Both the position numbers and the translations under genes were made by a program. From Polaromonas sp. (GTDB taxonomy: Bacteria; Pseudomonadota; Gammaproteobacteria; Burkholderiales; Burkholderiaceae_C): 64,000 nucleotides of DNA. Of this stretch, positions 28,919 through 38,555 are shown piece by piece. Numbering within the stretch: position 1 is the stretch's first letter; each line of letters opens with the position of its first letter. Under the pieces are notes generated by a model that saw only the letters and a program-made list of their open reading frames with translations, did no database searches and was not told the DNA's origin. The stretch is from assembly GCA_013298815.1 (NCBI GenBank), contig JAAFJF010000013.1, positions 1 to 64,000 of the forward strand, written 5' to 3'.

Positions 28919-29641
28919 ATGCAAACATTGAAATCAAGTAACTTCGACCCTGCCGAACTGGATAAATTCTCTGACTTGGCGCACCACTGGTGGGATAAAA
29001 CAAGTGAATTTGCACCGTTGCATGCAATCAATCCACTTCGATTGGAGTGGATCAACAGCTTGGCGAGTTTGAACGGTAAGCGCGTTCTTGATGTTGGCTG
29101 CGGTGGCGGTATTTTGGCGGATGCCATGGCTCGTAAAGGTGCAAGCAGCGTTTTGGGCATAGATTTGGCGACCAAATCACTCAAAGTTGCCAAGTTACAC
29201 GCTTTAGAAGCGCAAACGCCCAACGTGAGTTACCGTGAAATCAGCGCTGAAGATTTGGCGCTTGAGCAGCCTGCCAGTTATGACGTTGTTACATGCATGG
29301 AGATGTTGGAGCACGTGCCCGACCCACAATCTATAGTCGCTGCCTGCGCCAGCTTGGTAAAACCCGACGGGTGGGTGTTTTTTTCGACCTTAAACCGCAA
29401 TGGACGTTCATTTTTGCAAGCCATCATAGGCGCAGAATATGTTTTGGGCATGTTGCCACGTGGCACACATGAGTACGCCAAATTTATTACCCCCAGTGAA
29501 TTAGCGACATTTGGTCGGAGCGTGGGCTTGGAGATTCAGGCAACGCGTGGCTTGGAGCATAACCCCATCACGAAACGCTATAAATTAAGCGCTGACACTC
29601 GCGTCAATTACATGCTTGCAACGCAAAAAAATAGGTTTTAA
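28919..29641 (+). CDS. ubiG: ubiquinone biosynthesis O-methyltransferase
   Basis: A 240-residue SAM-dependent methyltransferase that acts twice in ubiquinone synthesis. The N-terminal [20 protein letters not shown] split form, the SAM site [16 protein letters not shown] and [13 protein letters not shown] identify UbiG. gph starts three bases after it. Confidence 0.95.
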   Translation: MQTLKSSNFDPAELDKFSDLAHHWWDKTSEFAPLHAINPLRLEWINSLASLNGKRVLDVGCGGGILADAMARKGASSVLGIDLATKSLKVAKLHALEAQTPNVSYREISAEDLALEQPASYDVVTCMEMLEHVPDPQSIVAACASLVKPDGWVFFSTLNRNGRSFLQAIIGAEYVLGMLPRGTHEYAKFITPSELATFGRSVGLEIQATRGLEHNPITKRYKLSADTRVNYMLATQKNRF

Positions 29642-29644
29642 CAC

Positions 29645-30316
29645 GTGACATCAGTACGCATCATCAGAGCAGTTTTATTCGATTTGGATGGTACCCTCAT
29701 CGACAGCGCCCCAGACTTGGCCGCTGCGGCTGACAAAATGCGACTCGATAGGGGTTTGCCCTCGATTCCTTACGATAAATACAGACCGATGGCTGGCGCT
29801 GGAGCACGTGGGATGTTGGGTATTGCGTTCAACATGGCACCCGAGCACCATAACTACGTAGCTTGGCGCGAGGAGTTTTTTTACAACTACGAAATGTGCC
29901 TGACCCAGCGCACAAAAGCCTTTTTGGGCATTGAGGAATTACTGGCAACATTGTCCATGCGCGGGCTTGCTTGGGGCATTGTTACCAACAAATCTAAACG
30001 CTTTACCGAGCCCCTGGTTCGTCAAATGCCTGTATTGCGGCAAGCAGCTGTTGTTATCAGTGGCGACACCACGGCGCATGCCAAACCACACCCCGAGCCC
30101 ATGTTTGAAGCTTCACGTCGCTTAAAAACAGAGCCGCAATACTGTGTATACATTGGCGATGACAAGCGTGATATCGAAGCGGGCCAAGCCGCTGGCATGC
30201 CTAGTCTGGCGGCTACTTGGGGTTACATGGGTACCCACGATGTGAACACTTGGAACGCTGACGCTACTTTAAGTGAGCCAGATTGTGTGCTTGATTGGTT
30301 AGATGGTTATCTGTAA
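29645..30316 (+). CDS. gph: phosphoglycolate phosphatase-type HAD hydrolase
   Basis: A 223-residue HAD phosphatase with motif I LFDLDGTLIDSAPDLAA, motif II around VTNKSKRF, and motif III/IV YIGDDKRDIEAGQAAG. It starts at GTG 29645. It follows ubiG, as is common in betaproteobacteria. The likely substrate is 2-phosphoglycolate, inferred from family and context. Confidence 0.9.
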   Translation: MTSVRIIRAVLFDLDGTLIDSAPDLAAAADKMRLDRGLPSIPYDKYRPMAGAGARGMLGIAFNMAPEHHNYVAWREEFFYNYEMCLTQRTKAFLGIEELLATLSMRGLAWGIVTNKSKRFTEPLVRQMPVLRQAAVVISGDTTAHAKPHPEPMFEASRRLKTEPQYCVYIGDDKRDIEAGQAAGMPSLAATWGYMGTHDVNTWNADATLSEPDCVLDWLDGYL

Positions 30317-32024
30317 AAAGTCTATTCTTGCTATTTTATTTGTAGCTGCTCAGGCAATAAACGCCTCGGCTAATGCCTGTTTTGATGATAAAAAATTAGA
30401 TATTCAAACACATTCATCGCAAGGTAGCCCAGGCAGTCTGCTTTATGTCTGGTCCCCTCGAATGGTGTTGTCAGCTACGCAGGCGCATTTGGCGGCCGAT
30501 GCTGCAAAAGCAGCGGGTTTGACGTTCGTGCCTTTGGTGGATGGTCGTTTGCCAGCCTCAGAGTGGCAATCTGCACTTCGCACGCTAGCCGTAACTCAAC
30601 CCAAAGATGCCGAAGCTTTGTCAACGACAGAGCCACTTTGCTCCCCTAAATTGGTCGAAAAAGACGCTTATGTACACTTTCCGATGGCTTTTGTCGTTAA
30701 AAGTGGTGAGCTTCATCCCAATCGCTTGATTGGCGCGATGCCAGAGCAGTTTTGGGCGCAGGGGATTCAAGAGCGGTTGAAATACAGAAATGACGGGACT
30801 GCCGTTCAAGCGGCACAGCAATGCATCCCGCAAAACCAATTCATCGCCTTAGACCCTGCTTTAGCTGGCTTGAGCGACGATAAACAAGTGGCATTGGGTG
30901 CGTACGAGCGCATCAGCCCTGATGGGCGCTACGTGTTGCGCTCATATTCGGGCAGCAAGTTGTCAGCAGTTAGTTTGGTGGAAATCCCTGGGCCACCCGG
31001 TCTGGGGGCAATTAAAGGGCAGCTCAGTCGGCAAAATATCGTTTCAACACCCTTGTCTAACGAAGCATTTCCCGTTCAAGGCACATGGCGGTATTTGGTC
31101 GATACGAATGGCGATCACTATACTTTTAGTAGCGTCTTAGGCAGTAAATATGCCGGTAAACCGGTTTTTTCAGGAGGTATGGACGGCTTTTACGCCGCCG
31201 CCGCCGAGGCCGGCGGTAGCTACCCTTTACGCAATGCCCAGCCGGTCACCATACGCTCGCTCAGCTGGCCCAACGCCAATGCGGTAGGTTATGCCACCGA
31301 AAACCGGCAAGGCGAGGGCATGTTGACATCCCGCACCATCACCGTAGACACGGTAACTCCCAGAATCATCGCCGACTCCAACCGCGTCAATCTGTGCCTC
31401 GACCGTCTGCGTGAAGATGGCGCTATGTATGCGTTGCCTATGATTTCAGTTGACGGCCAAGAATTTGCCGCCTTACCGCAAAACCCCGTCTCTGGCGTTG
31501 CCACCATGCGCATTTTTGAGTTTGGTGCAGATGGCAAACAATGTATCCCAAGCGGACAGTTCACATTGCAGTCTGGCAAAGTCATTTTCGGTTTCTCTAG
31601 CAAAATCAAAAAGCATGCTGATGTGGCTTACGAATACCGTGGTCAAGTTTGGTGGGTCAGGCGCGATGACAGCAGGACATCTTTAACTCCGTTGAATTTA
31701 GCGCCATGGGAAGACCCAGCGCTCAAGCCGACTAAAACAGACCCCGCCTACAAAGATGTCACTGCCAGCGCCTTTCCGGGCTTTACCCGCGACGGCCGCA
31801 TCATCTACGCCGCCAGCTGGAAACGCTGCGACAGCGCCATAGACGGTGCTTGCGTGCAAGAAGTGGGCTATGTCGTGTCTGACCCCTATCAAAGCAACGC
31901 ATATCGCAATGAGCTACTGCAAAATACAGCCAATACCTCTACTCGCACAGCCACAAGCTGTATCACTGTTCAAGACGTGGCTAGAGAACGCGCAGCTTTT
32001 TCAGCTTTTCACGGCACAGACTAG
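30303..32024 (+). CDS. large exported protein of unknown function
   Basis: A 573-residue protein with a signal peptide (residues 1-26, cleavage near NASANA-C). It overlaps gph by 14 bases. I recognise no family. Several blocks look like TolB- or WD-type propeller strands (RISPDGRYVLRSYSG, GFTRDGRIIYAASW, ADVAYEYRGQVWWVRR), and the Cys residues suggest a folded periplasmic domain. The signal peptide is almost wholly encoded by an inverted copy of the dispersed repeat (30323-30378). It is the last gene before ssrA. Confidence 0.75.
   Translation: MVICKKSILAILFVAAQAINASANACFDDKKLDIQTHSSQGSPGSLLYVWSPRMVLSATQAHLAADAAKAAGLTFVPLVDGRLPASEWQSALRTLAVTQPKDAEALSTTEPLCSPKLVEKDAYVHFPMAFVVKSGELHPNRLIGAMPEQFWAQGIQERLKYRNDGTAVQAAQQCIPQNQFIALDPALAGLSDDKQVALGAYERISPDGRYVLRSYSGSKLSAVSLVEIPGPPGLGAIKGQLSRQNIVSTPLSNEAFPVQGTWRYLVDTNGDHYTFSSVLGSKYAGKPVFSGGMDGFYAAAAEAGGSYPLRNAQPVTIRSLSWPNANAVGYATENRQGEGMLTSRTITVDTVTPRIIADSNRVNLCLDRLREDGAMYALPMISVDGQEFAALPQNPVSGVATMRIFEFGADGKQCIPSGQFTLQSGKVIFGFSSKIKKHADVAYEYRGQVWWVRRDDSRTSLTPLNLAPWEDPALKPTKTDPAYKDVTASAFPGFTRDGRIIYAASWKRCDSAIDGACVQEVGYVVSDPYQSNAYRNELLQNTANTSTRTATSCITVQDVARERAAFSAFHGTD
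30323..30378 (-). repeat. dispersed 50-bp repeat, inverted copy coding a signal peptide
   Basis: On the plus strand it reads TTGCTATTTTATTTGTAGCT then GCTCAGGCAATAAACGCCTC and GGCTAATG, the reverse of the consensus. In the gene's frame it encodes LAILFVAAQAINASANA. Confidence 0.85.
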
Positions 32025-32049
32025 CTGGATAGCGTAAAATTACAGGCTT

Positions 32050-32434
32050 GGGGCTGCACTGGTTTCGACATGGGTACGGACGCGCAGTGGGGCATGCCGA
32101 GCTTGAATCACGCTCGTTAAAATCGGTTCAAAACAATAACTGCAAACGACGAACGTTTCGCACTCGCTGCTTAATTGCCAGTGAGCTTCACAACAGCAGG
32201 CCGATAGGCTGGGCAAGGGTGGTTTAGCAATAAATCGTCCAGGCTGTGGAGTCATTTTTATCGGCTGGTTTGAGCCCGGGCACCTTGGGTTTGAACGAGA
32301 CAATAGGGCGCTGGCGAACTGTATAGCGTGCTCCTGCGCGATACGGTAAGTGAGATTTAAATCAGACGGCTAAGCATGTAGATCTACGCGAAAAAGTCTT
32401 ATGGACGCGGGTTCAAATCCCGCCAGCTCCACCA
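32050..32434 (+). ncRNA. ssrA: tmRNA (one-piece)
   Basis: A 385-base transfer-messenger RNA that rescues stalled ribosomes. The 5' end GGGGCUG pairs with CAGCUCC before the 3' ACCA, the T arm is GGGTTCAAATCCC, and the early GGTTTCGACA is typical. The tag frame, 32142-32174, encodes ANDERFALAA and a stop. A -10-like TAAAAT lies at 32035-32040. A terminator follows. Confidence 0.96.
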
Positions 32435-32440
32435 CACAAC

Positions 32441-32472
32441 AAAAACCAACATCTCACGATGTTGGTTTTTTG
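32441..32472 (+). terminator. terminator of ssrA
   Basis: Perfect arms ACCAACATC and GATGTTGGT around a TCAC loop, followed by six T, seven bases after the tmRNA CCA end. Confidence 0.9.
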
Positions 32473-32643
32473 TTAAGCATAAGTTACCAATTGGTAATTT
32501 ATGTACTAATTAGTTTTTAAATTAAACCATATAGTATTTAAGGTTACTATTTAGTATAGAATTCATTACGCCAGTGTATTTTTTTGGCGTTTGAAACCTC
32601 AGAAATTTAGCAATTTTTAACCTTAAACAATTTGGAGTTCACC

Positions 32644-33099
32644 ATGAATAAATCTATCATCGCTTCAGTTTTAGCCATCAGCGCAGCATTTTCTGTCCAA
32701 GCGAAGGACATCGTTGATACAGCCGTAGGTGCTGGCAGTTTCAAAACACTGGCAACTGCACTAACAGCGGCTGGCTTGATTGAAACGCTTAAAGGTCCAG
32801 GACCTTTCACAGTTTTTGCGCCAACAGATGCTGCATTTGCAAAAATCCCAAAAGCTGACTTGGATGCTTTGCTCAAAGACAAGGCTAAACTGACAGCTGT
32901 TTTGACCTACCACGTCGTAGGCGGCAAGGTGATGGCTGCTGATGTGAAGGCTGGAAAAGTAAAATCAGTACAAGGTTCAGACATTACAGTCACAACTGCA
33001 AACGGCGTGATGGTGGATGGCGCAAAAGTGACGGCTGTTGACATCGTGGCAGACAATGGTGTCATCCATGTGATCGACAGCGTTATTTTGCCAAAATAA
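32644..33099 (+). CDS. fasciclin (FAS1) domain protein
   Basis: A 151-residue exported protein: a signal peptide ending VQA-KD, then a single FAS1 adhesion domain with [27 protein letters not shown] and [17 protein letters not shown] lies 6 bases before the ATG at 32644, which excludes the frame's earlier start. Bacterial FAS1 proteins mediate adhesion; no partner is visible here. Confidence 0.9.
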   Translation: MNKSIIASVLAISAAFSVQAKDIVDTAVGAGSFKTLATALTAAGLIETLKGPGPFTVFAPTDAAFAKIPKADLDALLKDKAKLTAVLTYHVVGGKVMAADVKAGKVKSVQGSDITVTTANGVMVDGAKVTAVDIVADNGVIHVIDSVILPK

Positions 33100-33128
33100 A
33101 TTCAGCTTGCCCAACTAATGCTCAATAC

Positions 33129-33159
33129 CAAGACGCATGGCTTTAGTCCTTGCGTCTTG
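33129..33159 (+). terminator. hairpin after the fasciclin gene
   Basis: Perfect 9-base arms CAAGACGCA and TGCGTCTTG with a 13-base loop, 30 bases after the stop. The T-run that follows is weak (GGGTTTT), so termination is likely but not certain. Confidence 0.55.
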
Positions 33160-33306
33160 ATGGGTTTTCAGAAAGCCACTTGAGTGTTTTTGTGGGACTT
33201 TCAATCTCCGCTGCACATAGCTGTCGCAAAAAACTGATAATTTGTACACCCAAAAGCACGCCAGCTATGTTGCATTAGCGTTGCTAACTAGGTAGGAAAA
33301 AATAGC

Positions 33307-33612
33307 ATGTCAAATCGTCGTGAATTTATTGTTCAATGTTCTTTTGCTGTGGGTACTTTAACAGCGGGCTCAGCATTTGCCCAAGGTGCTATGGTTGATG
33401 AAAAGGACTCGCAGGCCACAGCTTTGTCTTACAAAGCTGACGGTACCAAAACAGATAAGGTTAAATTACCAAAATACGCTGCCACTCAAAACTGCAGTAA
33501 CTGCGCTTTGTACCAAGGTAAACCGGCTGACAAAGCTGGCGGTTGCCCATTGTTTGCCGGTAAGCAAGTAGCGGCCAAAGGCTGGTGCAGCGCTTGGGCG
33601 AAAAAGGCCTAA
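33307..33612 (+). CDS. high-potential iron-sulfur protein (HiPIP)
   Basis: A 101-residue periplasmic electron carrier. A Tat-like signal (SNRREFIVQ, cleavage near AFA-QG) fits export of a pre-folded cluster protein. The four cluster ligands are C63, C66, C80 and C94 (NCSNC, GGCPLF, GWCSAW). It lies just upstream of the DCC and photolyase group, 15 bases before the DCC gene. HiPIPs carry single electrons between respiratory or photosynthetic complexes. Confidence 0.93.
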   Translation: MSNRREFIVQCSFAVGTLTAGSAFAQGAMVDEKDSQATALSYKADGTKTDKVKLPKYAATQNCSNCALYQGKPADKAGGCPLFAGKQVAAKGWCSAWAKKA

Positions 33613-33627
33613 ATCGACGCTTTAGCT

Positions 33628-34029
33628 ATGCAAAGCCTAACCATTTACTACGATGGTGAATGTCCGCTTTGTTTGGCTGAAATCCATTTTTTAAAAAGCC
33701 GAAATGCCCTTGGCTTGCTTGAGTTTGTTGATGTTGCAGCGCCGCAGTATGACGAAACTGCACATCAACTCTCTTGCAAACTAGCCTTAGCCACCATGCA
33801 AGGGCGGCTGGCTGACGGCACCCAGCTTGAAGGTATTCCTGTGTTTGCCGAAGCCTATCAGCGGGCAAACTTGCCGACATTAGCTTGGGTTTTTTCACGT
33901 AGTTGGTTAAAACCGATTCTGAACGCCAGTTATTACGTTTTCGCCAAATATCGGCATGGCATTTCAAAAACCATCGGGCCGTTGATGCTGCGTTTGTCCA
34001 AACGCTACGCGCCAGAAACCAGCCAATGA
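33628..34029 (+). CDS. DCC-family (DUF393) thiol-disulfide-like protein
   Basis: A 133-residue protein beginning QSLTIYYDGECPLC, the DxxCxxC motif of the DCC family, which is thought to have a thioredoxin-like fold. Its stop overlaps the start of the first photolyase-like gene (ATGA at 34026-34029), so the two are translationally coupled. DCC proteins often sit beside photolyase genes. Its exact redox role is not known. Confidence 0.85.
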   Translation: MQSLTIYYDGECPLCLAEIHFLKSRNALGLLEFVDVAAPQYDETAHQLSCKLALATMQGRLADGTQLEGIPVFAEAYQRANLPTLAWVFSRSWLKPILNASYYVFAKYRHGISKTIGPLMLRLSKRYAPETSQ

Positions 34030-35597
34030 GTTACAGCGTCGTCTGGTTCAAACGCGATTTACGCGTGGTTGACCACGCCGCTTTGCACGCAGCAGCACAA
34101 CGCGGCCCCATTCTGTGCCTTTACGTTATCGAACCCAGCATCTGGGCGCAGCCCGATGCGTCACATCAGCACTACCTTTTCATTTTAGAAAGTCTGCGTG
34201 ATTTAGATGTCGAATTACGCCGTTTAGGCGGTCAATTACACGTTCTGTCCGGCGATTTTACTGCCTCAGTAGCTATTTTAATGATAGCAAATCCGTTTGA
34301 TGCTATTTACGCGCACGAAGAAACAGGGAACGATATCACCTACAAACGCGACTTGGCAGTGGCGCAGTGGTGCAAGTCAAACAAGGTCGAATTTCACGAA
34401 TTCAGACAATTCGGCGTGGTGCGCAAACTCAAAAACCGTGACGACTGGAAAAGCCATTGGGACAAGCATGTGCGCTCACCCTTATTGCCTATGCCTGCCA
34501 TGGAGAATCTTCAATTCGTGCCGTTACCTTGGGTGGCAACTTTGCTGCCGAGTCCCTCAAAGCTGGGTTTAGTGTTAGACGCTCCCAAACAACGCCAATT
34601 GGGTGGTCGTCGCTTGGGTTTAGAGGTTTTACAAGATTTTTTAAGTGACCGAAGCGCCCAATACCGAGGCGGTATTTCATCGCCTTTGTCCGCTCCCACA
34701 GCGTGTTCTCGCTTATCGCCCTATTTGACCTTTGGCTGCGTGAGCCTGCGCGAAGTGGTGCAATCGACTTACCATGCCATCAATGCCTTGCCGTCTGGTA
34801 ATTGGCAAAAAAAAGGCTTGGTCGCCTTTGTCAGCCGCTTGTATTGGCATTGCCACTTCATTCAAAAGTTGGAGTCAGAGCCTGAGTTGGAATACCAAAA
34901 CGTGCACCGCAGCTATGACGGTCTGCGTGAAAACGACTGGAATTCCACGCATTTTGAGGCTTTGACCAGCGCCCGCACTGGCTGGCCGCTGGTTGACGCT
35001 TGCGTGGTGATGCTGCGCGAGACGGGCTGGCTCAACTTTCGCATGCGGGCGATGTTGGTTTCTGTCGCCGCTTACCCGCTTTGGCTGCATTGGCGACCCG
35101 TGGGGCAGTGGCTGGCGCGGCAGTTTTTGGATTACGAGCCCGGCATCCACTGGAGCCAGATGCAAATGCAATCGGGCACAACCGGCACCAACACCCCGCG
35201 TGTGTACAACCCCATCAAACAAGCGCAAGACCACGACCCGCACGGCCACTTTGTGCGACGCTGGCTGCCGTACATGCGTCGAGTGCCCGATGCGTGGTTG
35301 TTTGAACCCTGGCGCATGCCTTTAACGCTGCAGCAGCACCTGAAATTAACGGTGGGCAAGGGCGCTGAATTCGACATCCCCGAACCCTTGGTTGACCTGC
35401 AAACCTCCACCCGCGAAGCCAAAGCCAAGCTTTTTGGGTTGCGCGCTCAGCCGGAGGTCAGGGCAGGTAAGGCGGCGATTGTTGAAAAGCATGGTTCAAG
35501 ATCGACCATGAGAGCTAAAAAGCCAGCAGCGACAAGCACGTCGCGCAGCAAAGCAACAACCAAACCCGAAAACCCACAAATCGCCTTAGATTTTTAG
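34026..35597 (+). CDS. photolyase/cryptochrome-family flavoprotein
   Basis: A 523-residue protein. The N-terminal alpha/beta antenna domain starts VVWFKRDLRVVDHAAL, and the C-terminal FAD domain includes SRLSPYLTFGCVSLREV, GWPLVDACVVMLRETGWLNF, and HWSQMQMQSGT with YNPIKQAQDHDPHG. It probably repairs UV lesions or acts as a blue-light sensor. A basic Ser/Thr/Lys tail (about residues 465-515) is added. A dispersed-repeat copy is inserted in frame near residues 75-89 (FTASVAILMIA). Confidence 0.85.
   Translation: MSYSVVWFKRDLRVVDHAALHAAAQRGPILCLYVIEPSIWAQPDASHQHYLFILESLRDLDVELRRLGGQLHVLSGDFTASVAILMIANPFDAIYAHEETGNDITYKRDLAVAQWCKSNKVEFHEFRQFGVVRKLKNRDDWKSHWDKHVRSPLLPMPAMENLQFVPLPWVATLLPSPSKLGLVLDAPKQRQLGGRRLGLEVLQDFLSDRSAQYRGGISSPLSAPTACSRLSPYLTFGCVSLREVVQSTYHAINALPSGNWQKKGLVAFVSRLYWHCHFIQKLESEPELEYQNVHRSYDGLRENDWNSTHFEALTSARTGWPLVDACVVMLRETGWLNFRMRAMLVSVAAYPLWLHWRPVGQWLARQFLDYEPGIHWSQMQMQSGTTGTNTPRVYNPIKQAQDHDPHGHFVRRWLPYMRRVPDAWLFEPWRMPLTLQQHLKLTVGKGAEFDIPEPLVDLQTSTREAKAKLFGLRAQPEVRAGKAAIVEKHGSRSTMRAKKPAATSTSRSKATTKPENPQIALDF
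34248..34291 (+). repeat. dispersed 50-bp repeat, in-frame copy within the first photolyase-like gene
   Basis: Reads TCCGGCGATTTTACTGCCTC then AGTAGCTATTTTAATGATAG. It encodes LSGDFTASVAILMIA in the interdomain part of the antenna domain. The frame is the same as in the copy at 38869. Confidence 0.8.
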
Positions 35598-35609
35598 AAC
35601 CGATATGCC

Positions 35610-35774
35610 ATGAAAATGATCAAAAAAGCCAACCTGCCCAGCAAAGTCTGTATCCACTGCCAGCGCCCATTCACATGGCGCAAAAAGTGGGAGAAGGTGT
35701 GGGACGAGGTGAAGTACTGCTCTGACCGCTGCCGCATAAGCTACTCGGGTAACAAAGGCGGTAAGACACCATGA
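35610..35774 (+). CDS. DUF2256 small zinc-ribbon-like protein
   Basis: A 54-residue basic protein: [16 protein letters not shown], then YCSDRCRIS. Two CxxC-type pairs (C14/C17 and C37/C41) should bind zinc. This is the DUF2256 family, frequently found beside photolyase genes. Its stop TGA overlaps the next start (ATGACA at 35771). Function is unknown; the neighbourhood suggests a part in the photolyase system. Confidence 0.85.
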   Translation: MKMIKKANLPSKVCIHCQRPFTWRKKWEKVWDEVKYCSDRCRISYSGNKGGKTP

Positions 35775-36967
35775 CAGCTGTTGTGTATTGGTTTCGCAAC
35801 GATTTACGCGTCAGCGACAACCCAGCTTTTACCCAAGCTTGCGTGCAAACCGATAAGGTGTTGCCTGCCTATGTGCATGACCCGAAACACGATGCTCAAA
35901 CTCAGTGGGGGTTCGAGCGCATGGGTGCGCACCGCAAGGTGTTTTTGGCAGAGAGATTGCAAGATTTATCTTTGCAATTGAAGGCGCTGGGCTACGAGCT
36001 GACTGAGTTGCGAGGTTCACCCAAGGATGCTTTGTCTGCGTTTGCTAAGAAACTAAATACGGCTCACATCTACTGCGAAGACATTGCCGCGCCAGAAGAG
36101 CAGGACGAAGTTGCAGCTCTGAAAGCCTGTGGGTTGAAAGTTGAAACCCTGTGGCAATCCAGCCTGCTTGAGCCCGCTGATTTGCCGTTTGACGTGCGAA
36201 ATTTACCAGCCGTTTTCACCGCTTTCAGAAACAAGGTCGAAAAACTAGCGCTGAAACCTCGTGATGTGCTATCGCTGAAGGCAGATTTGCCCGAATCTTC
36301 AGCTGAGAGGCATCTAAAAAACTACTTCGCAGCCGATTTTGCGTTGACGTACAAGCAGACTCGCAACCAGCCCATGAATTGGTCGCCAGAAGAGCACTTT
36401 TCTACGAAATTTTCTCCGTGGCTTGCCTGCGGCGCATTGTCTGCCCCCGTGATTTACGCAGAACTAAAGCGTTTCGAAGCCGAGCGCGGCGCTAACGACA
36501 GCACGTATTGGATTTGGTTTGAGCTGCTTTGGCGCGATTATTTCAGGCTTTTACACCTGCAGCATGGTAAGAAACTCTATAGAAAACAAGGGCTTGGCAG
36601 CGTTGAGCTTGCAAAGGTTCCCGATAACAGGCAAGGATTGAAACGCTGGTGCGAAGGCCGAACTGGCGAGCCGCTGGTCGACGCAGGTATGCGCGAACTG
36701 GCGGCCACGGGCTGGCTGTCTAACCGCATGCGCCAAGTCGTCGCCAGTTATTTGATTTATGACCTGCAAGGCGACTGGCGCGCTGGCGCAGCGTGGTTTG
36801 AGAGCCAGCTGATCGACTACGACGTTTACAGCAACCAAGGCAACTGGCTCTATATCGCAGGCCGTGGCACAGACCCGCGCGGCGGGCGGCGTTTTAACCC
36901 GAAGATGCAAGCGCAGCAGCACGATGCAGGTGGCAAGTATCAACAGTTTTGGAGTGACATTGAGTAA
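35771..36967 (+). CDS. cryptochrome DASH-type protein
   Basis: A 398-residue cryptochrome/photolyase. The start [17 protein letters not shown], the FAD region and the C-terminal [18 protein letters not shown] with [11 protein letters not shown] match Cry-DASH, which repairs single-stranded cyclobutane dimers or signals blue light. It overlaps DUF2256 by four bases and ends inside the start region of the next gene. Confidence 0.9.
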   Translation: MTAVVYWFRNDLRVSDNPAFTQACVQTDKVLPAYVHDPKHDAQTQWGFERMGAHRKVFLAERLQDLSLQLKALGYELTELRGSPKDALSAFAKKLNTAHIYCEDIAAPEEQDEVAALKACGLKVETLWQSSLLEPADLPFDVRNLPAVFTAFRNKVEKLALKPRDVLSLKADLPESSAERHLKNYFAADFALTYKQTRNQPMNWSPEEHFSTKFSPWLACGALSAPVIYAELKRFEAERGANDSTYWIWFELLWRDYFRLLHLQHGKKLYRKQGLGSVELAKVPDNRQGLKRWCEGRTGEPLVDAGMRELAATGWLSNRMRQVVASYLIYDLQGDWRAGAAWFESQLIDYDVYSNQGNWLYIAGRGTDPRGGRRFNPKMQAQQHDAGGKYQQFWSDIE

Positions 36968-38555
36968 AACTACGACATTAAGGTTGATCCTAGGTGATCA
37001 ACTCAACCCACAGCACAGTTGGTTTACAGCGGTGGACGACAGCGTCGTCTACGTGTTGATGGAGCTACGCCAAGAGACCGATTATGTGCTGCACCATGCG
37101 CAAAAAATACTCGCTATTTTCGCGGGTATGCGCGATTTCGCGGCACAGTTAAAAGCGTCAGGGCATCGCGTGCATCACGTTCAGATTGACGATGCGGCAA
37201 ACTTGCCGACCATCACCGACAACCTAAACGCGCTCATCAAAAAGTACCAAGCAACCGCGTTTGAATACCAAGCGCCTGACGAATGGCGATTGGATGTGCA
37301 GCTGGCTGATTTTGCAAAGGCTTTGCCAATATCAACGCAAATGGTTGATACAGAACACTTTTTCACAGCACGCGACGAAGTTGCCGCATTGTTTGGAGAG
37401 CGCAAAAAGTGGCTGATGGAGACGTTTTACAGGGCAATGCGGGTGAAGCACAGCGTTTTGATTGAAGAGGGGTCAAAACCACCTAAACCCGTGGGTGACC
37501 AGTGGAATTTTGACGCTGAAAACCGAAAAGCTTGGCCGGGTCTGCCCGTTGCACCGGCGGATATTCGCGTTCAAAGTCGTCGAACTTATGACCATTCTGC
37601 GCTTTGGGCGACGATAGTCAAAGCTGGCGTGAAAAGTTTTGGTGAGCCCAATGCTGCCCAATTCGGCTGGCCGCTGAACCGAGCTGAGGCATTGGTGCAA
37701 TTAGATACCTTTATCGAGCAAGTTCTCCCCAATTTCGGTGATTTTGAAGATGCGATGAGCAGCAAGTCTTGGCGCTTGTTCCATTCTTTGCTATCGTTTT
37801 CAATGAACGTAAAGATGCTGAACCCGCTTGAAGTGGTGGCAAAAGCTGAGGCAGCAGGGCGTTCGGGCGCTGCACCGCTGGCTGCTGTGGAAGGTTTTAT
37901 TCGCCAAATACTGGGTTGGCGCGAGTTTGTTCGCGGGTTTTACTGGGCAAAGATGGGGGTATCTGCGGGTGTGAATCCTGAGGCAAGCTACGCCGACAAT
38001 AATTATTTTGACCACCAATTACCGCTGCCACAGTGGTTTTGGACGGGTGAGACCAAAATGCGCTGCATGGCTGCCGCTGTAGGGCAATCGTTGGAGCAAG
38101 CCTATGCCCACCACATCCAACGGCTGATGGTGATTGGCAACTTTGCGTTATTGGCGGGTTTGAAACCAAAGGAGCTGCACCACTGGTATCTGGGCGTTTA
38201 CATCGACGCTTTTGAATGGGTGGAGCTGCCCAACACCGTCGGTATGAGCCAGTTTGCAGACGGTGGGCTGCTGGCAACCAAACCTTACACCAGCAGCGCC
38301 GCCTACATAGACCGCATGAGCGACTATTGCAAAGGCTGCCATTACGACAAAAAGCTGAGAGAAGACACGCCTACCAAAAAAGCCTGTCCTTTTAACGCCC
38401 TGTATTGGGACTTTCATCTTAAACACGCCGATAAGTTATCTGCGAACCCTCGCATCGGCATGGTTTACCAGCAATTAAAGAAGATGGATGCTGGGAAGAT
38501 TGAGGCGCTGCAGACGCAGGCGGCGAGTTTGCGGGGGCGGCTGGATCAGCTTTGA
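36960..38555 (+). CDS. iron-sulfur bacterial photolyase/cryptochrome, (6-4) type
   Basis: A 531-residue FeS-BCP (PhrB-like) protein. The start LRLILGDQLNPQHSWF is characteristic. Four [4Fe-4S] ligands are visible: C369 (KMRCMA), C457 and C460 (YCKGC) and C476 (KACPF). I chose the TTG at 36960, which has GGAG five bases upstream and gives the usual N-terminus; a GTG at 36954 is possible. It overlaps the Cry-DASH gene by eight bases. The family repairs (6-4) photoproducts. Confidence 0.88.
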   Translation: MSKTTTLRLILGDQLNPQHSWFTAVDDSVVYVLMELRQETDYVLHHAQKILAIFAGMRDFAAQLKASGHRVHHVQIDDAANLPTITDNLNALIKKYQATAFEYQAPDEWRLDVQLADFAKALPISTQMVDTEHFFTARDEVAALFGERKKWLMETFYRAMRVKHSVLIEEGSKPPKPVGDQWNFDAENRKAWPGLPVAPADIRVQSRRTYDHSALWATIVKAGVKSFGEPNAAQFGWPLNRAEALVQLDTFIEQVLPNFGDFEDAMSSKSWRLFHSLLSFSMNVKMLNPLEVVAKAEAAGRSGAAPLAAVEGFIRQILGWREFVRGFYWAKMGVSAGVNPEASYADNNYFDHQLPLPQWFWTGETKMRCMAAAVGQSLEQAYAHHIQRLMVIGNFALLAGLKPKELHHWYLGVYIDAFEWVELPNTVGMSQFADGGLLATKPYTSSAAYIDRMSDYCKGCHYDKKLREDTPTKKACPFNALYWDFHLKHADKLSANPRIGMVYQQLKKMDAGKIEALQTQAASLRGRLDQL

